From Parapristionchus giblindavisi (taxonomy: Eukaryota > Nematoda > Chromadorea > Rhabditida > Diplogasteridae): 64,000 nt of DNA. The first letter of the stretch is position 1; the number at the start of each line of letters is the position of its first letter. The position numbers and the translations under genes were made by a program. The notes beneath the pieces are model-generated. The model ran no database searches, was not told the origin of the DNA, and was given only the letters and a program-made list of their open reading frames with translations. Of this stretch, positions 35,110-47,915 are shown in pieces. The stretch spans positions 558,001 through 622,000 of the forward strand of contig CALSFV010000204.1 in the NCBI GenBank assembly GCA_943737045.1, in the 5' to 3' direction.

Positions 35110-36544
35110 CAGTATCGCCAGAAAGTAATCGGACACTTTTTCATTTTTTTATAACTTTTGATCCAGGAAAGCAATCAAGCTGATCTTTTCAGCCAATGTA
35201 CAGAATTTATCAAGGAATATTACCATGATGTGATGGTGTAATTAACTTAGTTAATTTTTGCGTAGTGATGACGCTACCGAAGTGCACTTTTTTGAAAATT
35301 CCCATTTCTTTAGTGAAAAGCCCTGTTCTTCGGGAACACTGTGAGAGTGTAGACCCCCACTAGGGCTGTACAGTCAAACAATCTGGAATGGCTCCGACTC
35401 CGATTTCAAGCTGTGGCAGGGTTGCAACTTTGTCCTCCAAAATTTATAACTCGGCTTCTAGATGTGATAACGACCCGTACTAAGCGCCAAAATGATGCTA
35501 GTGGCGAGTGATGTTTATCACCGAAATATGGTAGTCATAGCTCGTCATTTGCCCTCAGGGCATAAAATAATTTTTTGTTGGGAGGACCGATTTTGAGACC
35601 CTACCGATCAGAGGGCGGGTCTTCTAAAAATATGGTTACTGCGCAAGCAGCTTTGTAATGTATCATATATTTATTTCCCTTATATTGGTTTAGTTCCGAT
35701 TCCTTTTAGACCCATAGCTAAAGTTATGCTGAGGTCTGCTCGGTGCGCGCTCCTGTGCTTTCTCTCTTACTGCTCTCATCCCTGGGCCTCTATTGATGAA
35801 ATTTCTTATTCGCAAAGCACCTATGCATGTTAGAGATGTTCACAAAAGTTTTTACACTATTGCTGAACATTGATCTTTGATCTTTGTATTTTGATCTTTA
35901 CTCGCTACAACCGAGTAGACCTCAACATAACTTTTGCTACGGGTCTGAAAGGAATCAGAACCAAACCAAAATAAGGGAAATAAATATATGATACATTGCA
36001 AAGCTGCATGCGCTGAAACCATAATTTTAGAAGATCTGCCCTCTGAACGGTAGGGTCTCAAAATCGGTCCTCCCAACAAAAAATTATTTTATGCCCTGAG
36101 GGCAAATGACGAGATATGACTACCATATTTCGGGGATAAACATCAATCGCCACTAGCATCATTTTGGCGCTTAGAACGGGTCGTTATCACATCTAGAAGC
36201 CGAGTTATAAATTTTGGAGGTCAAAGTTGCAACCCTGCCACAGCTTGAAATCGGAGTCGGAGCCATTCCAGATTGTTTGACTGTACAGCCCTAGTGGGGG
36301 TCTACACTCTCACAGTGTTCCCGAAGAACAGGGCTTTTCACTAAAGAAATGGGAATTTTCAAAAAAGTGCACTTCGGTAGCGTCATCACTACGCAAAAAT
36401 TAACTAAGTTAATTACACCATCACATCATGGTAATATTCCTTGATAAATTCTGTACATTGGCTGAAAAGATCAGCTTGATTGCTTTCCTGGATCAAAAGT
36501 TATAAAAAAATGAAAAAGTGTCCGATTACTTTCTGGCGATACTG
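35110..36544. mobile_element. 1.4-kb foldback element with Tc1/mariner-like ends
   Basis: Ends CAGTATCGCCAGAAAGTAAT / ATTACTTTCTGGCGATACTG are flanked by TA on both sides (35108-35109, 36545-36546). The two arms, each over 600 bp, are nearly identical reverse complements apart from a central segment of about 170 bp containing TTGATCTTTGATCTTTG. No transposase frame is present. Confidence -1.
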
Positions 36545-36757
36545 TAACTATAAAGAATATAAAACGATCTAGTGTTTCGGTCCTGGTACTAGACAATGGA
36601 CCGGCCCCAATGGCCATCGGTGGCGGAAAGGTACGGTACCAAGAGATGGGCCTTCTTGATTCGAGTGGGTACGAGCACGTGCCTTCTCGAATAGTCGAGG
36701 AGGTTCAGATCGTGAGAGCAGATGTACCTCAGAAATGAGTTGCCCATAATTTACTAT

Positions 36758-36830
36758 ATTTATTTATTTATTCGATACACCAGTGACAGGTGCGACAGCA
36801 AATACAAGATAGGTGAAATAATATTTTTTT
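36758..36830. repeat. (TTTA)n-tail retroelement fragment
   Basis: TATTTATTTATTTATTC then ACCAGTGACAGGTGCGACAG. Second copy of the fragment at 8207-8290. Confidence -1.
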
Positions 36831-36948
36831 AAGCTGTAGAAATTTGCATTTGCAATCTGTTCAGTGAGGGAATAGAGAATCGGTGTGTGAAATGTATCAT
36901 TGACCAGCAACAGGATCAAATCTCAGAGTTTAATGTGTTTTTCTGAAA

Positions 36949-36961
36949 TTTCCACCTGCCC
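36949..36961 (+). promoter_or_regulatory. Conserved E-box upstream of plus-strand chemoreceptor
   Basis: TTCCACCTGCC (core CACCTG at 36953-36958) lies about 100 bp before the ATG at 37059. The surrounding 20 or so bases, ending in CGACATATCGA, are the same in front of the minus-strand paralogue at the same distance, although neighbouring bases have diverged. E-boxes of the type WWYCACSTGYY are a known upstream element of chemoreceptor genes in Caenorhabditis, and this one fits. Function is inferred. Confidence -1.
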
Positions 36962-37058
36962 GACATATCGAGGTAAAGGCTTATTCGCATCATTTCAAGT
37001 CAAAATTTGAGTTTCTGCTCGACAAAACTTGTAACGCATTAACTTCTCTGCCGAAAAA

Positions 37059-39913
37059 ATGGTCAATCCTTATCTTCAACTCAGTAAGACAATTATTCTT
37101 TAAATAAATAAAATCGAGAAAAATTTCTGCAGACCCGTTTCCATGGACCGTGATCACTTTAGCCTTTTCTGAAACGTAAGCTTTTTTTATGAAAAATTCG
37201 GAATAACAGGCTTTGTAAGGCTAAACGATGGCTCATAAAAATCCTCTCGAAATAAAAATATCGTCTCTCGCTTGTCAATTTTCAAATTCAAACCATTTTT
37301 TTCAAACAAAAAAGGCTTGAATTAGAAAACTGACTATGAGCGCTCTGGCCTTGTAGACTCTCGACGCGATTGATATACTGTTGTTGGTATAACCCATTGT
37401 GCTCGATATCATCATTTCTCAGCATTCTACAATAAATAATGTATTTTATGAATTATTTTCAGTCCTCTCTATGGTGTGGCGATAAGTGTTCATGGCTTAT
37501 TAGTGATCATTGCAATATTATCGAACTCTTCCGTGTTTTTCATCATGATTCGAGCAAGGCAGCGAGTATTTACGGTATATCATGACTTTCTAAAAGCCTA
37601 CAGTGACGGCAAACTTTCCCATATTTGATCCATAGGTTGCCTAAGATGCGACAATTAGCGAAACGTTCTGTGAGATAACTTAGTTACCTTACTCCAGTCC
37701 CGATATTATCTCGAGAGACCAGTTAGACAACCTATCTCTAAAGTAAGAGACTTTGCCGTGAAAAATACAAATATTATTCCCAAATGCAACTGCAACGCAT
37801 TATTTCCCTATCGTAGAGTATATTGGAAAGTATCGCATTGCACGTATTTTAAATGAATATTGATTTAACTCCTATTTAGAGTAATTTCTACTTTATTGTA
37901 TTCAATTTACTTCTCTTCACCTTTCTTCGCAGTATAATGCAAGCGGTGTTCGTCATACCGCAGTACTTCACCAAGGTAATATTCTTTCCCATACTTACAT
38001 ATTCTCAATAACTGTTTCGGGAACGAAGTACATTTTATATTTCAAGCCATTAGCCCACGTCAAGGTGAGAGCTCTCGACTGTTGGATCGTATCCATAGCT
38101 TGTTGGCATGATTCCCACGTGTATTTCAATAGCGATTGAACTATAATTTCTGTATTTTATTCACAGTACTTCTTCAAAACAACATTAGTGAATCTATCGG
38201 AGGTGGACTGTAGATTCCTTATATCTAACCCGGGAGATTGTGTGAACACTTCAAAGGGGGACCAAAGGCCAATTTTAGAGAAAGATAGGCTCTGATACTT
38301 GAGAATATAAAGCGGAAGACGAAAGAGGAGTGTCTCTCTCTTTAAATTATTGATTGCATCGCATTATTCCTAATCTATTCTCCGCCGTAGAAAGTAGAAA
38401 GGGATGTAGTTTGTAATAAGCATTATCACCATTGTGCGGTGTATAATTGCAGAAATGAGATGATATTTTTGCAGGGCGAACCATATGGCTTTTCAGTCGG
38501 AACCGCTATGTTCCTTCTGGATCTTGTCGCAGACTACGGTAGGAGACTACTTTAGCCCGGTTACGGTATCGCCTGATTCAGGAATTATGGTTCTTTCCCT
38601 CCTAATGGCAATCAATCGATTCTGCGTATTTGGCTTACCCAGCATGAACGGATGGTTTGAAAGGTAGAACGACTACTCAAAGATCTAAAGATCAAAGATC
38701 AATTGCAGACCCCGAATTGGAATTACCCTGTCGGTTTCATGGCTGGTCATAGTGGGTCTGTCGGTTGGCATGACCTCGACTGGGTGCTCCAGAAAATATT
38801 TCAGGGACGCGAATTCGTACATTGATGATTGTGGAATGGACACTAATGGTCGCCTGGCCATGGCTGTTGATGTAAGTCTCTGACGAATGCTTGCGAAAGA
38901 GTAGATCGCAAAATAGACGAACATAAAGTTCACATATATCTTGAAAGATTATTTACAAAAAAAATCGGTTGCTGAGCATAATGTTCATTTTTGAGACGGA
39001 TACTTGACACTAACAAATTCAGTTCGAAAGGTGCAATTTCAGAGTTCTGTCTAGGAAAATAGGCATTTACAGGTGTTTATCTACACATATTATGCGGTCT
39101 GCATCCTCACGCTGGTCGTTTACCTAGCAACGATTGTGGTTATTCGGACAAAGAGGTACCATAATTTCTACCATTATTCTTTACGCAAACTATTCCAAAA
39201 TGGGTCGTTCACCCATCAATTCGACACGAATTAAGTATATAAAATTTGTCATCTATAGTGTGGCATTCCTCCAAAAACATCTAAATATATGTATATATGA
39301 ATGTAGGAGGAACTTACCCCCATACGGGATGTACCATCTGAACTAAAAATTGCAATATGAAAAATTAATTTTATTACACAGCAAGGTGCATTCAGTGTCG
39401 CTAAACAAAACACAGTTTTGGAGGATCATTTTAGAGGAAGAATGAATATAATTTTGACGTAGAATAGCACCGCGAAGTGGACACACAGTAGGGAGATTTT
39501 AGGATCCTCTAATAAATAAGTGACTTATTTGTCTGCCACGCGCCATTAACTTATCGCTATGAGCATATTGATGATGTGATAATCACAATTTTTTATGCAT
39601 AATCAAGTTGTATTTTTCAAGGAAAGCGATTCGTTACGCCAGTCCTCAGCGACGTCCCGAAAGAATCATTCTCAAACAATCTTTGTCTGTGTTCGGTCTA
39701 AATACGGTAGAGCACCCGTAATCGATATTCAAATATTGATTTATTTTTCAGATTTCTACCGTAATCATCGCGTGCCTCCCGTTTATCGAGACTTCAGAGG
39801 GCTATTTCTTTGTGCTGACGTTCGCTGCGAATATGAGCAATCTTATGATATCTGTCATATTTCCTCTCTTCTTTTTGATAACGACGAGTGATATGAGAAT
39901 AGATGTGAAATAA
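37059..39913 (+). CDS. Nematode chemoreceptor-like seven-transmembrane GPCR (srx-like), plus-strand paralogue
   Basis: Probable chemosensory receptor of a ciliated neuron. Exons: 37059-37083, 37133-37175, 37463-37574, 37880-37975, 38475-38538, 38582-38663, 38709-38871, 39073-39155, 39622-39706, 39752-39913; 304 codons, all junctions in frame. The first hydrophobic helix is VAISVHGLLVIIAILSNSSV and the second is FYFIVFNLLLFTFLR. The third ends in LLMAINRFCVFGLP, an NRF in the position of the DRY motif. An extracellular Cys pair (TGCSRKYF...DDCG), QRRPERIILKQSLSVFG before helix 6, and NLMISVIFPLFFL in helix 7 follow. Start and exon structure are supported by the paralogue at 62320-56585, which has the same ten exons and phases. 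Introns 5 and 6 are only 43 and 45 bp. An AATAAA overlaps the stop codon. The family is uncertain: NRF and the Cys pattern fit srx or srsx. Confidence -1.
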
Positions 39914-40438
39914 ATTACGGAAAAGCATGTTTGTGCACTCTCTCAAGCGAAATGAATGATATCGAAATTAATTTTCATTGGTCTCCCCTTCAATGTGAAT
40001 TAACTACGGGGGGAATCGTACCTGGTGACTAATTTCTGTGCGAAATAAGTAAAAAAGCACCAGGTGATAATGTGAAAGATCGTGATAATTGAATCTAAAG
40101 CAAGGAGTTATACATACAATATCCTCTGCAAAATATACGTGCACGGATACGTTAAACTTCCCCTTTACCCCCCCCCCCCCTCTCCCGTTTATTTCTATCT
40201 ATCCCACAAGCTCTTTTTATCTGTTATTTCAAATGTTGTCGCATCTTATTGATGTATGATAAATTAAATTAAATTAAATTAAACTTGAAGAGGAGACAGC
40301 GTGTGTTCGTCTCGCAAATGTACATAACACCGCATCACAACAGAGACGTCATTCGATAAGACGTAAAAAAACGAAAATCAAGAGAGAAGAGAGGATAAAG
40401 CAAATAGAGCCATCAAATGAAATGTGCGAATAGGAAAA
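39914..40438. other. 3' flank of the plus-strand chemoreceptor
   Basis: Includes a C10 run at about 40,170 and a (TTAAA)n stretch near 40,265. No gene seen. Confidence -1.
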
Positions 40439-41438
40439 CATAGTTATATTCGTTAAAGGTACACCATTAGCACTTTCTTTGTCTAAAAGGTAAAGGTAAA
40501 GGATATCCTGTTAGTCCTGTGGGAAATCTCTGCTAAGCCAGTGATGATTCAAAGCCAATTCAATCAATATGACGTACCCTGTATTCGTCTTTTTGTCTCT
40601 GTCTTCATGAATTGTCCACCTTTAACAGATATACCTGTCGCAACTCCAATTGTGTGATGGTTCTTTGATCAGAGTCGAGAGACATAAGAGAGACAAAAGA
40701 CACAGACAGTGAGAGAGAGTACGCATAAAGAAGAGAGTACAGGAAAGAAAAGATGGTGAGAGGGAAGCGATCTACCATCGATAGTGTTTATCATCATTGC
40801 CTTCCTTCCTTATTGGTAATTTCCCCCCTTCCACAATATTTCGCGTTCACGTTCTACGGTGTTTTTCTTCTTTTTTTTGTTTGAATTTAGTTAATCTCTC
40901 CCCCTCTATCTCCCTCTCTCTCGCCCTCTGTCTTTGCTTCTCCCTTTCTCCAATTCTTCTAATGAATTTCAATCGATGATATCACAAAATCGATCATTCT
41001 TAGCTGATTTGCATCTATTATCGCTGTTGTTGTCTAATCCTTCATCTATTATGTTCTAATTTGCACATAATCCACCAATTATAATATACCACGTGTCCTT
41101 ATTCTCATTCCATTCGTTGCATTTTTCGGTCGTATTACTTTCTCTCTCGCACTTTTCTATTTTCTCCCCTTATAAATTTGATCTTTGATCTTTACTTTTT
41201 CATTCTCCACCCCAATGTCTATATCTCTTCCCTTTCTATTGTTTCATCATATTCTTTTTTTCGTTGTAAATCAGTTTTGGGGTGCGTAATACTTGCTACT
41301 TTCGAACTGTTTTGACATTTTGAGCCCTCTTATCATTCACAAGTTCTAATCCTCTTCAGCGACGGCTACTGATGACGTCACTGAATTCGTCAGAAAGACC
41401 TTCGTCGACTTCGTCGTTCAAAGATCTTGGATAGGATA

Positions 41439-42244
41439 TAGGGTGATGTAAACAATAAATTTTGGCAAACTTGTGCTTTTTGCAGGTGTGTGACAACGGC
41501 AAACGATTGACAACTTTATCGGAGAACTTTGTTGTCAGACTTCAAAAAGTAAAACGATTGTAGTCAAAAGTATGAAATAAATAAATGTGGCAACAGATAG
41601 TGACTATTTTGTAGACAGACAAGAAAACTGAGGATGATACATGTCAGAACACTTTAGTTCAGCCTCTGTAATAGCGAGGCAACAATGAATGGCTAATCAC
41701 GTTTTCCAACTTATAAAGAGGGCGAGGCGGATGCCAGGCGGGTTTGGTGGGCTGCATTAGAGAGGGTGTGCGTGCGAGATGGCATCAAATGATTCTCTCT
41801 ATCACACTCTCCGCCGCGTCACCAAACCCGTCTGAGGTGCGCCGCTTTGACTAATGAACTATCGTCTCATTATTATGAGGATGTGAAAATGCACCAAAAA
41901 ATGGAATGACTAGAGAAATGTGCTTCTTTCTATTCAGACAACAAAAAATATTCGTTTTGATGTCAATGAGAAGGCAAGAATCGATTGACATCAAAAAGAA
42001 GATTTTTTGTTGTCTGACTAGAAAGAAGCACATTTCTCTGGTCATGACTTGTATCATCCTCATTTTTCTTGTCTGTCAACAGTTCATTCGTTAATTGCAA
42101 CCACTAATATTTATTAGACACATTGACAACAATCTGTATTAAATTTGATGTCTGACTGCAATTGGGTGCGATAAAGTTGTCAATCCTTGTCACGCACCTG
42201 CAAAAAGCACAAGTTTGCCACAATTTATTGTTTACATCACCCTA
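41439..42244. mobile_element. Foldback element (806 bp) inserted at TA in the left arm
   Basis: Ends TAGGGTGATGTAAACAATAA and its reverse complement lie between TA dinucleotides. The uninterrupted site is visible in the right arm near 49,285, so this is a clean empty-site comparison. A second palindrome (AGAGAAATGTGCTTCTTTC) sits at its centre. Confidence -1.
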
Positions 42245-43631
42245 TATGTAGTCAATGAAGGAAAATGGATTGAGTGAGTACTTCTAATATAACTTGTGGT
42301 CTCTACCTCATTGTATTATATAACTTGATATTCCGGAACAAATACTATGTTTCGCAATGCTATCGATAAAAAAATCTCGTTGTATCTCTTTTTTTGTAAA
42401 AACGAGACAGCGAAACTTGTTCCAGATTGGGTCACTTGAGGAATCTATAGTGGTCATGGCACCCAAGTCATTGCTACGAAGTATTTATGTTATTGTTAAG
42501 CCGTTTAATCTTCTATTGATTCAGATATCCTCCACTCTGTTCTCTTTGTTCTGACGTCGGCCTCTCCGCTCATTCGGACGACTACAATCTTCGCTAAGCG
42601 GGAGTGCTCAAGTAGTATCCTCGTCCCAGCACTCAATAGTGCCTGACAGGTATACCCATCATTGGTTTTCAAAGTGTGTAATGGAAACGGAAAACTGCGA
42701 GAGTAAACGCGTCTTTTATACTATACATTCCATTAGTACTGATTATTTATTGAACACATATTTGATGGTAGTTTGAGGGTGATAAGGTTATCAGAAGACG
42801 TGCCTCTAGCTCTATTCTTCTCTTTTCTGTTGTTCAAAAGTTGCGAAAGGAGATTAAACAAGGCGTCCGCAGTCCACGTTGTTTTCCGTCTCCATCCGTC
42901 ATTATTGAAAACTGCAATAATCATCACTGAATTTATGATAGTTTCTCATTTCACATTCCGAATCGTCGTTGCACCCTCATTATCAGACAATTGTTATCTA
43001 CGACGAGGATGGGCGACTCGATGGACATCTACTCCATCTGCAGATCAGGGAAGACGTCAATCGAACACGATCTAGGTGCGAAACTACTTTTAAATGTATC
43101 CTTTTCGGTTCAAAAGTGAGAAAAAACAAAAGATGACTGCTCATATTGCGAAATATCTAGCCGTTTCTCGCTTCTTTTAGTCACTTTTGAATTAAAACAT
43201 GAGAGGAGGGTCATGTTCTAACAAATCTCATGTATAATAGTTGTCAAAAAGATCAACCTTTGATTCTATCGTAATCCTTTGCTGTACAAATTGAATTCCG
43301 TTCTACGCTGAGGTCGTCAACCTTGAAGAGAACGTGGTCATCGTGAAGGCCTTCAGTCAGTCTTCTTCAGGATCACATCGGATGTCTGCAGAAGGAGGAT
43401 GATGAACGGATCTTCTGGCGTCGTCTGCGTCTGGTCTTTTTCGAATGAATAAAGATATTTGGGTGTGCCAGTGTTTGTAATCGGTGTCTAAGCCCGCGAA
43501 GTTAAATGGGCGGAGCCATAATCGCTATATAAGTAGGGTAAACCAGAAAGGGGCGGAGCTATGTATCGGTGTATAAGCGAGGGAGTGTCCGAGTACATGT
43601 ATCCTATTTGTCACGTCTAGGAATAGAGACC

Positions 43632-43705
43632 CATGGTCTAGTGGATAACAGGTCGATCTATCAATCCGAGCTGTTGGTATGCAAGAAAGTTCGACTCCCT
43701 GAGGA
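43632..43705 (+). pseudogene. Degenerate tRNA-Arg-like sequence, left arm
   Basis: A-box TGGTCTAGTGG (43634-43644) and B-box AGTTCGACTCC (43688-43698) are spaced as in a tRNA, and GACCCATGG at the start resembles tRNA-Arg. Acceptor and anticodon stems do not pair well. Probably a tRNA pseudogene or a tRNA-derived SINE head. Confidence -1.
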
Positions 43706-44284
43706 GGAAGACGTAGTTTGACTTGCTCCAAATCAACGCAGTTTTTTTGACATTTTTTTCTTGGCTTTTGAGGTTTATTTTAGTTTAATTTTAGTAAGTG
43801 CACGCTTCTTACAATCAGAATAACGAATAATCGTGAACTTACTTTTTGCGAAACAAAATTGCACAATACATAGTTTTAAAATACAATGCATTTCTCTATT
43901 TATTCGTTAAGGGATGGACATAATAAGTAACAAATAAAGAACGATTAGGGTCTCTCGATATTGTAGATGGATGTTCTTTCTCATCGATTTTTTTTTCATT
44001 TTTAGCTTTTTCCAGATTCTTTCTCTCTGTCTATCATCGATCATTCTCATGTATAATAGTTGCTCATATTGTACGAAACAGCTATAAAATATAATCAATT
44101 AAAATAAAACAAAGAGTATGTTTACGAGAAAGTTGTGACATTTTGAAGGCACCACGTCGGATGAGAACTGATGAATAAGAACCGACTGGATAATAACCGT
44201 TTGCATACGTTATCTATTCATTAGCACTTGTCTATCCTATGCAAATAGTTTTCATCCAGTCGGTTCACATTCATTGGTTCTCAT

Positions 44285-45278
44285 TAGAGTTGGCTATTCG
44301 GGGGTTGCGGGCCCGCAATAGATTTGACTTTTTATTGCTAATGATTGCTGGCCCGCAAACTTAGAGGGGAGGGGGAGCGATTGCGGTCCCGCAATAGCAT
44401 TGCGGGCCCGCAACGAGAGAACGAAGGAAAGTGAAGAGAACATAGAAGAACGACCGATCACAAAAAGTAGAGGGTAGGAATAAAGGGGGGCGATCGATTC
44501 GGCAACGATCGTTTCGGCAACGGGTCATAAATCGGTTGGGAGATGGCCTATGGCAACAAAAGTTGTACCATTGTTATCAGTAGGGGTGTACGGTATTGTG
44601 CTACCGTAACCGTCGGGAATCGTGAACTGATTTTTTTCAGAGGACCCATGACCCGGGGTTCATGGTTGAAAATTACCGAAATCGAAAAATTCATGATGGT
44701 CCGAGACCAAATACTATATGCCTGTATATGAACAGTCAGCTAACTTTTATTTTCATGGATACCGTAACCCGATCTACCGTAATCTAGATACCGTACTCTT
44801 CAATATTATATCGAAATTCAAGACAAATCCCGGTTTGATTACGGTAGTTCGGGTTACGGTATCCATAAAAATAAAGGTTAGCTGCCTGTTGATATGCAGG
44901 CATATAGTATTTGGTCTCCTACCATCATGAATTTTTCGACTTCGGTAATTTTCAACCATGAACCCAGGGTCATGGGTCCACTGAAAAAAATCAGTTCACG
45001 ATTCCCGACGGTTACGGTAGCACATTACCGTACACCCCTACTGACAACAATGGTACAACTTTTGTTGCCATAGGCCATCTCCCAACCGATTTATGATCCG
45101 TTGCCGAAACGATCGTTGCCGAATCGATCGCCCCCCGGAATAAAGTAGTCGTTGCGGGCCCGCAATGCTATTGCGGGCCCTCAATCACTCCCCCTCCTCT
45201 CCCTTCGAGGTTGCGGGCCCGCAATGATTTTACAGAGCATTGCGGGCCCGCAATGCGCGTGCGTTATTGCCAACCCTA
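44285..45278. mobile_element. Non-autonomous hAT-type element (994 bp)
   Basis: TAGAGTTGGCTAT ... ATTGCCAACCCTA is flanked by the 8-bp duplication GTTCTCAT (44277-44284, 45279-45286). Multiple GCGGGCCCGC palindromes link it to 22679-23020. The interior is a long palindrome, including the module at 44526-45095. Confidence -1.
44526..45095. repeat. Palindromic module shared with 59066-59664
   Basis: CATAAATCGGTTGGGAGATG ... CATCTCCCAACCGATTTATG, with CAGTAGGGGTGTACGG and GAACTGATTTTTTTCAG inside both arms. The same module forms the centre of a differently ended element at 57781-60511. Confidence -1.
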
Positions 45279-45299
45279 GTTCTCATCCGACCTAGTGCC

Positions 45300-45713
45300 C
45301 ATTTTGAAGAATACGTGATAGATAGTCGTAAAGAACATTGAAAAAGACCATTGTTATCTTTCTAATGCCCATTTTTCTGAGACTTGTTTTGAAAAGTGTG
45401 TGAACAGAATTTACTGATGAGTAGAATCCGATATGCAGAAGATTCGAGCAAATTCCTTACTGTGAGAAAATAGAAAATTTCCGACACACATGAAATTAGA
45501 AAAAAATATCATAACTATATTTTTAGTGATAAGTCAACCGATTCAGTTGGGAGGTCCTAATCTATTCATCTAACCTATTTGACGATGATTATGGGTATGA
45601 GCATCACATCATTATACTCAGCTTTATCAACTTAATAAATTTTTTGATCAACAGGGAACAGTATTCTTTGTTATATGTATCGACTTTTCCATGCTAAATC
45701 TGTACCAGGTGTA
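45300..45713. other. Unique AT-rich spacer inside the giant inverted repeat
   Basis: No gene or repeat recognised apart from an end similar to the 46351-46791 element (ATGCTAAATCTGTACCAGGT near 45,691). Confidence -1.
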
Positions 45714-47295
45714 CTATTACAGCCATTTAGCATCTTTATTTTATCAAAATTACAATTTTTTTAATTTTGTATTTTTTTCAGTGAAGTTATCCCCGCTCGC
45801 CACCTATCTCAACAGTTGTGCTTAATCGAGTTCATTGAGCGCGCGATGACTCTCTGCGTCTCTGCCCATCGATCTCGTCTAATCAACTGGCCACTCTATC
45901 ATTGATCTAACACTGAGATGGAACCGTTTCCTATCTTGATATCAATACTATAGGCATTTCTAGAGACATAGGGGCAAATTCTCTTAACTATACAAAGATC
46001 AAAGATCAAACTTCAAAGATTAAAGATTCGTGATCGGTTGCTTATCAGCCTCTTGTCCGAACTGGTTGGACTACTCATACATTCTGGAGCAGATGTTCAA
46101 GAAAGCTGAAGCTCTCTTTTCATTGTTTACTCTATCACTGAAGTTTGAACTTTGATCTTTGTATTTTGATCTTTAATCTTTGTCCACAATTTTTCAAACA
46201 ATTGTCGAAAATAACTGTTTTCGATAGTTTTTTCTTAGTTGTTGAATTTCACTTGCTATTTTCTTTTAAAAGAACAATAGTTTCACGCAAGTACAATTGA
46301 TTTATAAGTTAGGACAATTTGCCTCTATGTCTCTGGAAATGCCTATAGTACAGGGTGCGGCTGAATTATGGAAACACGATCTTTGATCTCCCCTGATCAA
46401 AATTGAAATGTGGTGTTACATTTTCAAAACGTCTCCGTCAACTTGAAATTTGAAGTGTTTTCGGTCTCGAGTGGAAAACCCTGATGGATCATGAAATTAC
46501 TGTAAAAGGTTACGGTAGTCAGCCATTATTGATCCATGGTTACGGTAACTTCTTACCGTATCCCAATTGACAATAAGGGTTTTCCGCTTGGGACCCAAAA
46601 TACTTCAAAATCAAAGTTGACGTTGACGTTTCCGAATGTAACACTATTTCGAAGGTCGGCGTGCGCCCGTTTTGAAAAGGTAACACCACATAAAAAATAT
46701 GAATTTTGATAAAATAAGGATGCTAAATTACTGTAATAGTACGCCTACAGGTACAGATTTAGCATGGGAAAAATAATTCAGCCGCACCCTGTACTATAGG
46801 CATTTCCGGAGACATAGAGGCAAATTGGACAACGATCAAAGATCAAAATACAAAGATCAAAGTTCAAACTTCAGTGATAGAGTAAACAATGAAAAGAGAG
46901 CTTCAGCTTTCTTGAACATCTGCTCCAGAATGTATGAGTAGTCCAACCAGTTCGGACAAGAGGCTGATAAGCAACCGATCACGAATCTTTAATCTTTGAA
47001 GTTTGATCTTTGATCTTTGTATAGTTAAGACAATTTGCCCCTATGTCTCTAGAAATGACAATAGTATTGATATCAAGATAGGAAACGGTTCCCTCTCAGG
47101 GTTAGATCAATGATAGAGTGGCCAGTTGATTAGACGAGATCGATGGGCAGAGACGCAGAGAGTCATCGCGCGCTCGCTGAACTCGATTTAGCACAACTAT
47201 TGAGACGGGTTTCGGGCGGGGATAACTTCGCTAAAAAATACAATATTAAAAAAATAGTAATTTTGATAAAATAAAGAAGCTAAATGACTGTAATA
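45714..47295. repeat. Second-level palindrome, about 1.6 kb
   Basis: The arms pair from ACTATTACAGCCATTTAGC inward through AGACGCAGAGAGTCATCGCG and TAATCTTTGAAGTTTGATC to the element at 46351-46791, which sits near the centre. TTTGATC heptamers are abundant in both arms. Confidence -1.
46351..46791. mobile_element. Foldback MITE (441 bp) with TA duplication
   Basis: CAGGGTGCGGCTGAATTAT ... ATAATTCAGCCGCACCCTG lies between TA dinucleotides, as in Tc1/mariner-type MITEs. Confidence -1.
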
Positions 47296-47837
47296 ATAAT
47301 TGTAAATTCACTCGGAAACGGATAACGAGGATCACTAGCTAGATGTACAACCACTAGAGCGCAGAGATAACGCGGAGAACTACCTTCAAAACGTCACAAC
47401 TTTCTCGTAAACATACTCTTTGTTTTATTTTAATTGATTATATTTTATAGCTGTTTCGTACAATATGAGCAAAGATTATACATGAGAATGATCGATGATA
47501 GACAGAGAGAAAGAATTTGAAAAAAAAGCTAAAGATGAAAAAAATAATCGATGAGAAAGAACATCCATCTACAATAGCCTTATCAAGCGACCCTAATCGT
47601 TCTTTATTTGTTACTTATTATGTCCATCCCTTAACGAATAAATAGAGAAATGCATTGTATTTTAAAACTATGTATTTTGCAATTTTGTTTCGCAAAAAGT
47701 TAGTTCACGATTATTCGTTATTCTGATTGTAAGAAGCGTGCACTTACTAAAATTAAACTAAAATAAACCTCGAAAAGCCAAGAAAAAAATTTCACAAAAG
47801 ATGCGTTGATTTGGAACAAGTCAAACTTTCTCTTCCT

Positions 47838-47915
47838 CCTCAGGGAGTCGAACTTTCTTGCATACCATCAGCTCGGATTGATAGATCGACCTGTTATCCT
47901 CTAGACCATGGGTCT
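47838..47915 (-). pseudogene. Degenerate tRNA-Arg-like sequence, right arm
   Basis: Inverted copy of 43632-43705. The B-box is intact (47844-47854) and the A-box has changed to TGGTCTAGAGG (47898-47908). Confidence -1.

Larger units (their letters stand above)
44148..45299. mobile_element. MITE family C, interrupted by a hAT element
   Basis: Ends GGCACCACGTCGGATGAGAA and TTCTCATCCGACCTAGTGCC are flanked by an exact 9-bp duplication, CATTTTGAA (44139-44147 and 45300-45308), which suits a Mutator-like element. The 994-bp hAT element at 44285-45278 splits it. Other copies are at 51058-51153 and 55702-55826. Confidence -1.

Noticed and set aside
41851..42094. Two similar frames on opposite strands (MTREMCFFL...)
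   Set aside because: They are the two arms of the palindrome at the centre of the 806-bp foldback.
43632..43705. Functional tRNA-Arg
   Set aside because: The A and B boxes are present, but the acceptor and anticodon stems do not pair.
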